This document shows positions 36,070-48,400 of a DNA stretch of 64,000 bases, in pieces (within the stretch, counting starts at the first letter, position 1; the number at the start of each line of letters is the position of its first letter). The translations under genes were made by a program, and so were the position numbers. Source of the DNA: Clytia hemisphaerica. Taxonomy: Eukaryota > Cnidaria > Hydrozoa > Leptothecata > Clytiidae. The DNA lies in the NCBI GenBank assembly GCA_902728285.1, contig CACVBU010000807.1, positions 124,001-188,000 of the forward strand, given 5' to 3'. Under the pieces are notes generated by a model that worked only from the letters and a program-made list of their open reading frames with translations, searched no databases and was not told where the DNA came from.

Positions 36070-39000
36070 TTAGTTTAAATCATTTGATTGTGCACACGAT
36101 GGACAGTACCTAAAAGTAAAAGGATTGATATTAGAAAAAGTACCTTCAACGGGCAAAGAGCAATAAAAATTAAATCGAAAGCTTGAATCACGAAACAGTT
36201 TAAAGCCTTTTCATTCTCGATTACAATAGAAGTAGCTTTAATCATTTGATAATTTCTAAGGAAAAAAAAAAACATTTCAAATAAAAAAATAAAAAAGTTA
36301 CCATTTCTTCCTTGTTTTTGGTGCATCATCAGGATCCATATTGATACATGCGAAATGAAACCATTTGTCTCCCGGGCACTGGAAATAGGATAAAGAAATA
36401 TAATTAAAGTTGGCAACTGAACCTAAGGAATTCCATTTTAGAAAATACTGTAAAATACTATGCCCCAAGAAAGCCCCAAAGAAGCCTCAAGCTTGCTCAA
36501 GCCATGCCTCTTAAAAAAAAACAAGGAAATTTACATACTTTAGATCCTGAACATTCAATCATTCCATCCGATGTTTTCTGTAAAAAGAATACAAAATTTA
36601 TACTTAGTAGCTCCCCCAACGTTTTATCATTATCATAACGCTCCTCAAGAATAAATCTATAAATTTGATTGAAAAAAAAAATTTCAAAATCAATTCAAGT
36701 ATTTAAAGGCATCAAGAATATTATTAAGTAGTTCGTTATATAAATCAGAATAATTTTCGACAATAACCGTCTTAAAACATTTCACGTGGAGTCAATTGTG
36801 CAAATCAGCCAAAAACACAACGACTGTAAAGTTTGAGAATTTCTAACATAAAAACTGATTTACCTCATTACACTCTTTAATACAGAACCTCGATTCTGGA
36901 AGAAAAATGTAAAGAAAATCGTATTACAGGATACTTCAATTGTACAAGGTTACGTCCATTACCTTAGTTTAGTCAAACTATAATCTCAGAGAGGATCCTA
37001 TTAAAGGATATTATTCAACTTTTTCACTTATATCACTTGCCAATACAACATTTTCAAAGAATAACAAGTGATACTTTTATGGATCTACCTGGTTATCAAA
37101 ACTAATCAATGAGAACATAATAACAAAGTAATTGGTACTGTGCTTATAAAGAAACATCAAATTTGGGCAATTTTTCTATAAAAACACGTCTAGCAACAAA
37201 AATTTCATTAGGGTTCTGGATTCTGGGTTCTGGTTCTGCAATACCGACTCACTTTTCACCGACGCAAAAAAGGTTAATACCGACACACCGACAAACTGGT
37301 ACGCCCCCATGAATGTCAGCAAATGAAAAGATTCTAATCAGATTGCAAACGCTGCGGTCTTATTTCCACATAATTTAGGTACTGATTTAGTAGAAGTAAA
37401 CTGACATCAAAGTATTGTCGAGAATTACAAACCTTTATTCTTGATCGACAGTGGTTTCTTTCGTTTTGATTTTGAGCTGTCAGCATTTAAGAACGACTGA
37501 TGATTTTCTTTTGATTCGTCAAATGCTGAAACTGATATTGAAACAATAGTATATATAAATTGAGAAATATTGTAAATATAAGTAAAATAATATTCTAAGA
37601 TTGGCAGAGAGAGAGAGAGAGAGAGAGGTTTCATTTTAATTTCATGTTATCGTATATAAAGATTTCTATAACTTACCAGAAAGTTTTTAATTTTCGGTGC
37701 TATCTGATCTCACTACATTGGCAGCATTTAGGAACGACTGATGTTTTTCTGTAGATTCGTCAAGCGGTGCAACTGATTCGAAAATAACAATTATATGAAT
37801 CGAGAAATATTGATATTGTGCCCAGTTTCAGGCAATCAATACAGACAAAATAGGAGTTTTTATCCAAACAAGTAAAAAGCTATACTAAAATTAACGAAGA
37901 GGTTTCACTATGATTTTCTGTTACCCCCCCCCCCCGAGGTTTTTCAAGACAATCTTACCACTAGGAAATACGCCAATCATTTTTGAATGCAAAAATGGCC
38001 TTTCAATTTTCTGTTCGTTGCAATCTGATTTCAACACGTTGGCAGCATTTGGGAATGACTGATGTTCTTCTGTAGATTCGTCAAGTGGTGAAACTGATTC
38101 GAAAATAACAATTATATGAATCGAGATATATTGATATTAAGCCAAGCTTCAGGCAATCAGTAAAATACATAAAAGCAAGGACTTTTGTCCAAAACGAAGC
38201 AAGTAAAATAATATTTTAAGATTAGCAGAGAGAGAGAGAGGTTTCATTTTAATTTCATGTTATCGTATATAAAGATTTCTATAACTTACCAGAAAGTTTT
38301 TCATTTTCGGTGCTATCTGATCTCACTACATTGGCAGCATTTAGGAACGACTGATGTTTTTCTGTAGATTCGTCAAGCGGTGAAACTGATTCGAAAATAA
38401 AAATTATATGAATCGAGATATATTGGTATTAAGCCCAGTTTCAGGCAATCAGTAAAATACAAACAAACAGAATGCAAAATGGACCTACCTAATAGTAAAT
38501 ATAGAATGGAAATAGAAAATAAAAACGCAAAGGGACTGAAAAAAAATTGATGATATGGTCCAGCATTGCTATATATGATGTTTTGTGTGAAAAAAAAAAC
38601 AAAGAAATATTAGGAAATTCAGCGATTTCCGGGATTTTCCGCCGGAATTTTTGTTTCGAGAATCGGGCTCCGTCACTTTTTGGGAATCAGAAAAAACTAA
38701 TGGGCCAATCCCGAGAAAAGCTGGTAACAAACGAACGAACACACGAACATCGGTTAATTTAAAGGACCTCCGAGGTAGGTCCAAAAAGCAAGTTCGTTCT
38801 AAACAAAGTAAGTAAAATGGGTAAAATGAGGTTTATAGAGAGGAGGGATTCAATTATAATTCCATGTTACCATTGGTACACTAAAGACAATCTTACCACG
38901 ATGCGATTCCTCAACGATGAAATGTTCACTGTCAACATCCTCATGCTCGGTATTATGCTTGGTATCATGTTCGCTATCAACCCCTTCATCATCCTCGCCA

Positions 39001-42000
39001 TCGTCATCGTTAACAATTTTTCGTTTTACGCGTAAATATCCCTAAAGTATGAAATTTAACAATCAATTTCTTTAGTCAAGGACTAAAAAAATATTACCCA
39101 TCTTTTTTATCACTCCTTCTCGAATGACTCATTTCGAAATTGAGAATATATCGCAGGAATTTAAATATATCTCACCTGCTTAAACCAATAACCATCCTTT
39201 GGTGGCAGTTTTGAGCAATAATTTCGAGCAGCGGGTGAGAGCATTATCTAAAATCGAAATTAAAATTAACTAGGAATTAAAAAACAACAAAAAATTATAA
39301 TGGTTTTTTAATGGTTTTTTAATGGTTTTCAGTATGGCATACTGTGTAGGTGTTCTACTTCACGTGCCTTTTTATTTACTTGGCAAAACATCGAAAATTC
39401 CAGAAACAAAATTGCTAAAGGGTATACCTCATTTTTACTGTCACTTTTATCGTCCACAGTAGTTGTTCCTGAATATAAAAGAAAAACAATAACTACTTTT
39501 TAATAAGTTCGTTAGTATGCCAAATTCTAACAAATAAAAAAACGTTTTTCTTTCTCACGCCTTGAAGCCGATCATCGGGTGTATGCTTTCATTCAAAGTA
39601 AAAAAAAAATCAGTCTAAATAAAAAAAATATATATAAAAGCACCTTTAATATTTTCTTTCATTATGTTTTTTATCTTTGTCAATTTGTTAACGATTTTGT
39701 CAGACAATTCCAAATGTTGCGTTGTTTCAGCCATACTTAATGGTTCATCCGCAAGATAATCACCTTTACAAGATAAAAAGTCTTTAAAAAAAATGTTGAC
39801 AGGAAGTTGTCCATAAATTTCGGATTGTCGCCTTTTTTAAACTTTTTTTATCGAAAGGTAGAGTAAATCAACTAATGTAGGTTTGAGATTGAAAATAAAA
39901 ACAAAACAAAAAAATTTACTTTAAAAAGTTAACTTCAGTCACTTACCAGTTTTTAACCGATCAAGAAAACCTTCAGAAAAACGATTCAAAGGGACTTTGT
40001 GACCTAAACAATTTGAAAAGAAAAGCTATTATCAATCTCAACATATATTTTTCAATAACCAATATTTCTTGTCGACTATCTGCTTAATATCAAAATGTGA
40101 AAAAGCATTCGAGAGAAAGTGTATTTATCTGTTGTTATTTTAAGTCCATTTCAGAAGACACATCTTTGGCTTTACAGTAAATACCTTAAGGGCTCTGATC
40201 ATAGTCAGAACATCGATTATGTGATTTGAAGATAAAACTTTTGCTTTAGGCACCCTATCCAGGCTACATGCACCCTGATACTTATAACAAAAAACTACTT
40301 TTACAAATTGTTTGTTAATTCATTTTAATAAATCCGCGAAATTTAATTCCGCGAAACACGAATATTTTCAGGATTAAAATAACTACCCCAAAATTCGTAT
40401 TCTGAGGGCAAAATAGGCCATTTTGTGAAACAAAAAATTCTCCCAAACGCGAAATTAAATTCCCGCGAAACTTCCGAATTTTAAGCTGTGAACCGCGAAA
40501 TTAAATTCCGCGAAAATTTCCCTTAAGGTATTCAGAGATTCAGCTGTAAGGGTAAAGATGTATTTCAAAATCAAAGTACCTTTTAAAGGATCGTTATCTT
40601 TTCTCGAACCCATTTTTTCTTCATTCTCGGAAAAATAAATGGGTTGACTCCAAGCGGAGGTAGAAATCTCTTCCAATTCTTTTTGTAGAAGCTATAAGTC
40701 GAAAGAAGAACGTGCCTTGAAAATTAAAATCAGATTAGAAAATATAGATTAAATTGAAAATTTCTCTTTAAAGTCATAATTAATATAACGAGAATAAAAC
40801 AACAAAATTGGTTGAAACATACATAAATAAATGTACGGATAAACACCTATTAAAAATGTCATACTGTTTTATATTGCTTTTTAAGCGTCAAACTAAACTT
40901 ACTTCTTTACTTAGGTCAACAAACTCCTCGCTCACAACAGTTTGCTTTATTGCTAATACATCAACCTTCTCCCCATTTTTCAATCCCACTTTGGTATTCC
41001 AACAGAGCCACGACGTAAGCTTAAAATAAATCAGTAATTAAATACAAAAAAAATTATATCAAACTGAGACACATTTTGTAAGCAAACGATCAAAAGCAGG
41101 GATAACACTAAAAATAATTGTTAAAGAAGCAAGCCATTTTTAATAGCCCAAAAACTAAAAATAACTAAAACTTACAGGTACACTGCCTTTAATGGCCTTA
41201 TTCAAGATATTTCTCTCCAGCGTTAGAAAGACGGAAATATCCTCTACATGGCAGTTGTTTTGCAATAGTAAAGTGATTTCTTCTTCGAGATCACAGTGAA
41301 TTCCAATAGTTCTTAAGTACTGAAAAATTTAAAAGAGTTTATTTTCAAATAGCAAAGAAAGTTATCCTTCTGAAGGCCCAAACGCTAAATTTGCGCACCT
41401 TCTCGTTTCTCTCTGCTATTTAGTTAACTTAATCATTAACAGGCTGAAATTGAAGTAAAACAGAAAGGAAGTCACAAGTAATCTTGTTTTTCATAATTTG
41501 GAATTATTCATAGATTTTATCCCCGATTTTATCTAATCCTATTTCTCCTATGACACTTACCAACATCTTGGTATAAATCAGCAACCCAAAAGCAGCCTGC
41601 CATCTTGGTTGTCTTGTTGGCAAAGCTGACTTGACGACTTCGGTGATTTTGTCTATCTGTGCCATGGTGTTCAACCAACGGTCACGATATATCATCACCC
41701 ATGACAATAGAAAACCCTAATAATAAATGATGGTGATATATAAAAATTTTGTTGTAGATATTTCCAGATGTATTATAAGTCAGTTCACGATTGATGTGTA
41801 TACCTTTTTGTTACTTTTTTAAAATAATTTACTCAAAAAGAGTTGGTACTGCTGAAAAGATGCGATAATACAAGGGGGAAAGTAGTTAGTACAAGACACT
41901 ATGCATAATACATGTTTTTTTTATAAGCATAACGCTTAGAAACATATGGAGGCTCAGATTTGCAGATTTCCTAAGCATAACATAAGCAAATATGCCAGCC

Positions 42001-45000
42001 TGATATACTTTTAAAGTCATCAATTTTTTATATTCCAACACACATTTAAGTATGATAATACAAATACACTTCAAAAAGGTTTGGAAGTTGTGAAGTAAAA
42101 AAGAAGACATTCCATTGCTTTTAAAATCTGCACGCTGTATCTGCACGCTGTTGTCGAATCGAATAGTTTATAAAATTTAAGAAATTTCTGAGATTCTACA
42201 AAAACTTGGCTTGGTGAATTACAAGTTAAGCATATAAGCATATACCACATTGCAAAAAAAACCACTTCATAAGCAATAAGGTAATTTTAAAAGGTAACTT
42301 CATTTGTTGAAATTAGTAGTATCGTACCTTATGCTCTTCGATCAAGACTTTTATTTCCTTTATTATTCTTTCGTTCTCTTCTGTCAATGCGTCTCTTTTA
42401 TAGTCAAAACGCAATGTTCTTCCATCCAAGCTGTAAAGGAAAGAGCAAACAAACATAATATTCTGTGTCGCATTTTTTCGAAATCTCTTTCAGAGCTCAG
42501 AGTCCTTTTTCAGAAGAAGGAATTTCAGCCAATAGCCAATTCCATTTATATAATATTACAAGAAATAATATCAGAAAAGTTTCCTTTATTACATTTGAAG
42601 TTCACAATTAGAGTAAGATATTACTTAGTATTATAAACTTCTGTTATTAGTCACGAACAAAAGTTCTGCAGGGGAAACAATATTTTGGGTTTCCCAAGAG
42701 GTCGAGTATTGTACCAAAAAAAGGTTATTTCTCTATTCTTTAAAAAGATTCGATCTACGAAAATCATCCGGATTTCTAAACGTGGCCTACCGTTCAGGTT
42801 CCTCATTGTTTGATGAGATGGTTATTGCGCAACATTTACTGTGCATTGTACCCATGTTCTTTGACCCCTGTGTGTTTCCTTCGTGTATTTGAAGAAGGTT
42901 TTCGGCCTGGCTTGGTGTCATTGTTGAATCATTTATTGTGATGATCACGGAAGCCTTCCCACATATTTCTTGCAATGCTCGACTATGAATATAAGACAAT
43001 TTTAATCTTAATGTAGAGCAAATAGGTGGTACGGATTTCAGGTTTAAACACTTCAAACTCTTGTATCATTGATATTTCTGAATATAATCTTTACCTTGAT
43101 ATGCCAGATTGGACGGAATTGCCACCACCAAGTACAAGGCTGCTCTTCTTCCACTGGTCTCCTCCTTGGCCATAGAAAAGAATCTTTTGTGTCAACGATT
43201 TTCCAATGTTTTTTTCTTTTCCAAACAACAAGGTGATATGAGAGCTTTCATCTATAAAGTTAATTTTTAAAATTAAATAAGTTCTCTTTAGTGGTGGACA
43301 TGTATAAGGTTCTAATAAAGAAAAAACACTTCTACACATCTTCCATCTTTGTGACGACAATTCAAAAGACAAATCTTTCAATACAAAAACATTCTTATAA
43401 AACAAATGAATGCACGAATCTGCACGAACAAGGTTAATTTATGGGAACATTTTACTGAACGGTTAGGTCTCATAAACAGGGAAGTTTTTCATGGAATCTT
43501 GAGTGAATTACTGATTATGGGAAGTGAAGAAAGAAAATATTGAAATATCATATACCTAATTCAGTGTCAATGGTAGACATCAATAACCTTGATAAACCAA
43601 ATGATTTCATATCAACAGCATTGTCTTCATTGCATTGAAATGCATTAAGTTTTAATATCAAGCTAAAATTCAAGAAGTACTTCATTATAAAATACATCAA
43701 TAAAAAACAAGTTTAACTTATATCTCGAGGAAGAAAGCATTTAAAAGAGTATTAAAAACATAACTAAGCAGGCCTTAGGTAAATTGTGGGTATAAAAGCT
43801 GCAATAATTCAAAATACCTTTTATTAATTTTTTTACATATTGACTTTTCAAGTAAACATGGCTCCAAAGTTAGCTCCAGATCTTGGAGGTCACTGTCGTG
43901 TGTTGACAACATGAAAACCTTTGTATCTTCGTTTAAGATCTTTCTATTTTTAATTTGAAGCTGTAAGAGAGTAACAAGTATCATATATTTTAATAGGCTA
44001 TCAGAGTGTCTTTTAAACATTAAACCATTAAAATACAAGAAATTGATAACAAGCTATTCAACAAGGCGATAGGTAACAAAATTTATTAAAATATGGACCA
44101 AACCAGGCTCTGATCCAAGTCAAATATTCTAATTAGCACACAACAGGGTGTAAAGTTTATGCTTCTATTACGCTTTGAAAATACACTCAGCGTAGAGTGC
44201 TCTAAAACATCATTCTAGAGGTTGTTCCCCATATTATTAGTGTAATCATAATTACCTCGGGACTTAAGTACCAAACTTTATCATCTAGACTGTAGCCTAT
44301 TGTTGTTGGAACTTTCACATTCCTTGGTTCCGTAATGTTTCTCACAAGCCAGTCTTTCAGATTTGAAATCACTTTGTTCACATTTGGAATATCTCCATTC
44401 ACAAGGATTTCATGTCGTGTAGCACTGCTCAAACTATTTCGTAGCTTATCTAAACTGTTGAACGCTGTCCTTGAAAGAAGGATGTTTCTATAAAAAAAAC
44501 ATTTCAAACATTAATATTTTGTAATAACATTCGAAAAATTGAGCAGACCATTCGAAGGAATTATGATCTATGATCTAGAATAGATTATAATTTCTTTGAG
44601 AGTCCCTAGAAACCAGAATGCATTGCATTTATCTAAATGCGATATCGTCTATTGTTAGGAAACTTAGCTATCATTCTTCAATATTCAAAAAACAACTGAC
44701 AGTGTAAGAATTTGTTTCATTTTTGTCAAGTGAAAAAAAATGCAATAAACAGTCGTTTCTATATCAGCCCTCTGAAAAAATAAAACTTGTTCTCTTTATT
44801 TAGGTGGTTCAAGTTTCAGTTTATTTAATTTTCAACTTACTTTGAAATCATTTTCATTTCCCTATCTTTAAATCTGCAGGAACACAAGTATCCAACTGTT
44901 ACATCCTCTTTCACCAAATACCCCACTATATTAATAATGCCATCCAGTAAATATCTTTTTTTCTTTTTATATATACACTGTATTTGGTCATTCTCAATTA

Positions 45001-45016
45001 TAAAATTTTCACTCAT
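36070..45016 (-). CDS. Gene B: P-loop NTPase-like protein with C-terminal PHD finger (24 exons)
   Basis: Exons: 44841-45016, 44256-44487, 43818-43960, 43556-43662, 43095-43251, 42791-42982, 42328-42430, 41561-41716, 41176-41319, 40903-41019, 40580-40691, 39947-40003, 39644-39763, 39428-39468, 39176-39247, 38897-39041, 38290-38385, 37959-38093, 37677-37772, 37433-37531, 36864-36895, 36539-36577, 36302-36378, 36070-36109. All junctions are GT/AG and in phase; 895 codons if all are used. Residues about 220-330 look like a P-loop ATPase: 'LLFGKEKNIGKSLTQKIL' (Walker A-like, one residue longer than GxxxxGKS), 'SVIITINDST' and 'CCAITISSNNE' (sensor-like Asn). An acidic linker with four related exons ('DESTEKHQSFLNAAN') follows. 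The end is a PHD finger ('FCIKECNE', 'IECSGSKCPGDKWFHFAC', 'WYCPSC') that could read histone tails. It starts 389 bases after gene A's stop. Exon 37677-37772 has a TAA at 37687-37689. Role in transposition is inferred. Confidence 0.75.
37600..38480 (-). repeat. Tandemly duplicated exon-intron units in gene B
   Basis: Exons 38290-38385, 37959-38093, 37677-37772 and 37433-37531 encode variants of 'PLDESTEKHQSFLNAAN'. The 37.60-37.85 kb and 38.22-38.47 kb units are nearly identical including intron and a GA microsatellite (37609-37627). All four exons have the same symmetric phase, so any can be skipped without a frame change. Confidence 0.8.
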
Positions 45017-45404
45017 CTAAAAAAAACAAAAAGAAGTGATACTTTTAGAGACCTACCTGGTTAATGTACAAAAAATCAAACATCACCTGACAAAAGTTTT
45101 CTATCAATATATATGTGAAGAAATAAGAGTTTCTGCCCAACTATATTCACTCAGGAGATTTGGGTGGCAGAGCAGCATATGCATTTCGTCCTTATTAGGA
45201 CTATATATAATAAAAACAACAAGTAAAATCAACCAGTGTAATTTATTCCTCTTGGTTTTAAAAAAGTAAAATAATGTTTAAAAGTCTCACTGTTCCAAAA
45301 AAATACACCTCGCCTATTTTGCCACAGAGCCATAGGGACAAACATTTAAACACCATCATTATCAAATTATGCACCGAGAATTGATAATTACTGTTAAATT
45401 ACAG

Positions 45405-48400
45405 TCAGTCAGAAATCACAAATCTCATCAATTCATCTCTCTGAATTGACTTTCCAGACTTTCTTTTTAAATCTTGTTGCTGTTGCATCACAACCAGCTC
45501 ATTTTCGTAAAAGTTCATCAGATAATTATAAAATATATGTGTTGCAATATTTTGGGAGCATGATGAACGATTTCTGAGATTGTTCTTCTTGTTATTCATA
45601 GATTCTTGATGACTAGTTGTAATGCCACATCCTTGTTGACAAAGCTCAATGTCATGAAAACTACACAAGGGTGATTTATGTGGCTTAGATCGCGCATGGA
45701 ATCTATCACCACAAACATATCTTTGTTTGGTTCTGGTGACAGGATGTTCAAATTCTTTACATCCATCATACTTTTCACCCTCAGTTTTGAATTCTGATGG
45801 AACCAACGCTGGAACATTTACTTCCTACAAATAAAGTGAGGTAAATGAACTGACTTTATATTGAGTGCACGTATACCAGGTGCAATAACTAAAATTCTAA
45901 AGGCTAACTGAAAACAGATCAAAAGTACTGGGTGTTTCAGAAAAAATGTACAGATTTGAGGTTAGTTTGTGAGAAAACTGAAATTGTTATAAATCAAATG
46001 AGGAAAGACTAACCTGAACTAACTTGAATTTCGAACTATCATACGTAAATTTGTGTTCCATAGAACTCTTTTGTGTCATTTTCGAGAAAAAAAGAGGGGA
46101 TTAAATTCAAAAATATAACGAAAACATATTCTATTCTTGTACAAAAGAGAAAAAATAGTAAAACAATTTTGTTTACAAGTAACAGAGCAGAGTTGAGAGT
46201 CTAGCCCTGTGGCCAAAAAATTAATAAACTTTGCAACCTAGCCTTGAAACTCAACTGAGCAGAGACCGCCAAAATATTTGAAGTTGCTTGCTAGGCATTT
46301 TTTGCTCAAAATTCAAAAAGCACTTTTTTGCTTGAAATCTGGAAAACCCTTAGCAACTCCAGCCCTGAGCAGAAAATTGGGGTTACTTATAAAAGAGAAT
46401 TTTCTTAACTTTCTTCGTAACCATTGAACACATGAAACAAAAGTTAACCTTTCTTCTTTCTGAGGTGAAAAACTTTGGTTTAATATATTATTTTTAGTTT
46501 TCTCAATCTTAATTCAAACTTGTACACTTTTTTTGAAACACCTGGTATAAAAGAAAATCAATCAAAGTATCACTTGCAGTATTAGGCTTTGTGTCAATTT
46601 CAGGTTTCTGAAAACAACCGTTGAGGTCACCCCAATACTGCTTCATGAGGTCTGGTTCTCTATTGTTCAGATGTTGCGTCAAGGTACAAGGTGTGTCACA
46701 AATAAACAAGACTGGAGGGTACTTTAATGAAAGCCACAGATCAGCTGCATCTCTCACTGATTCACAAAGTACCATAAATTTTGAGCAAACAGTTGTCTAA
46801 AAAACAAATGTGAATGTTACAACTTGCAGTAATATCTTTATTAAAAGGATTTTTTTCAGATGGAAAACAATTCTTGTAATTACCACAACGTATTTTCACT
46901 TGCTCTCTATCAAGTCCAACACCTAAATTTTTAGTTTTGAAAAACGTGCATAATCCCTAAATTTCATGGATAGAGCTGCCTACTAGTATGTAGCTTCCCT
47001 ACAAATCGATTCATTGGTTTTATCTTTGAAGAGTCAAAGATATTAACCAATAAAATCGATTTGTAGGGAAGTTAAATACTTAAAAAAACATGGAAACTGA
47101 AATTATGAAGTGCCATCATCAAATTAAATGACAACACATTTCCTGAGGTAATTCTGTTCATAAATTTTTACTAACCCCATGAGGGCAAACAAAGTGATAA
47201 AATCCACCAGTCTTTCCAGGGGCTTTAACAAATTCGTGACATGATGACTTTCCAGTGACAATGCTCTCGTACAATTTAAGTATACTTAATTTCAGAAAAG
47301 CCTGAAATAATAAGAAGACTATAGTTAAATTTCTGGCACCCCCACCAAAATGAATTCTTCTCCTTGCTCAACTGGGGGGGGGGGTTTCATGGTTGGTGGA
47401 GGAGCGGAATCGGGCCTTTTTTCGGACGGAGTGGCGGAATTTGGCGAAATTTTTTACGGAATTACGGAAATTGGGTTCTCTGACGGAGACGGAAAATTAG
47501 ACAATTTTAGTGCGGAAAAACGGAAAAAAATTTGCGGAATTTCGGAATTGGTAAAAGATATTCAAAATTTGCAGAATTTTCGACAAAAATATTGAATTTC
47601 AAAGGAATTTTTGGTGACGGAATTTTGGTTCAATTTAAGACGGTTTGACGGAAATTGGAGAAAAAATTGGCGGAATTGCGGAATCGGGTACCCCCTGAAA
47701 CCCCCCCTCAACTCTTTATCTGTTTGGTACAGTGCTATCAAAATACCAGTTTTCATACCAGTTTTCCTTCTAATTTTCAACACTTATTTTTACTAGTCAA
47801 GTTTGTTAAGTATTTTTCATCCATTTTTAGAGAACTCACTCAATGAAGATACAAAAAAAATTACATTAAAAAAATGACAATCTATAAAAAATGGTATTTT
47901 ACCTTTGAATTATTCTGAGGTTTGATATTACATTCCCGACAAATATTGTAAAGTGACCCATCATCAATTTTGTCTATATTTTCCATTGAAAATCTCCCTT
48001 CGTTGATGATTTTTGATAGAATCATTGCATCTCCTTTAGATGAATAAAAAAATAAACAAAAAATTATAGAAACAACTTTACAAACCTAGGCTAGAAAAAC
48101 CCAAATGAAAATGCAAGAAATAATTTTCAAAAAGCAGATTTTTGTATGTAGTATTACCTTCAATTTTATCAGTATCTTTCAGATAGCAGCTTTTTTTTTT
48201 CATCTCTGTATTCAGTTCATGCTTACTTTGTAATGATGGTATAAGAAGGGGGATATCCTCAATATTCATTGTAAGTGTTTCATTTCTTTTTGAAGCATAA
48301 ATACACCTCTCTATCAGTTGATTTTCAATGCGATCCAAACACAAATCAAGTTTACTTTCATCATTGTCTGATACAGCATCCTCCTCGATATCCTGGACCT

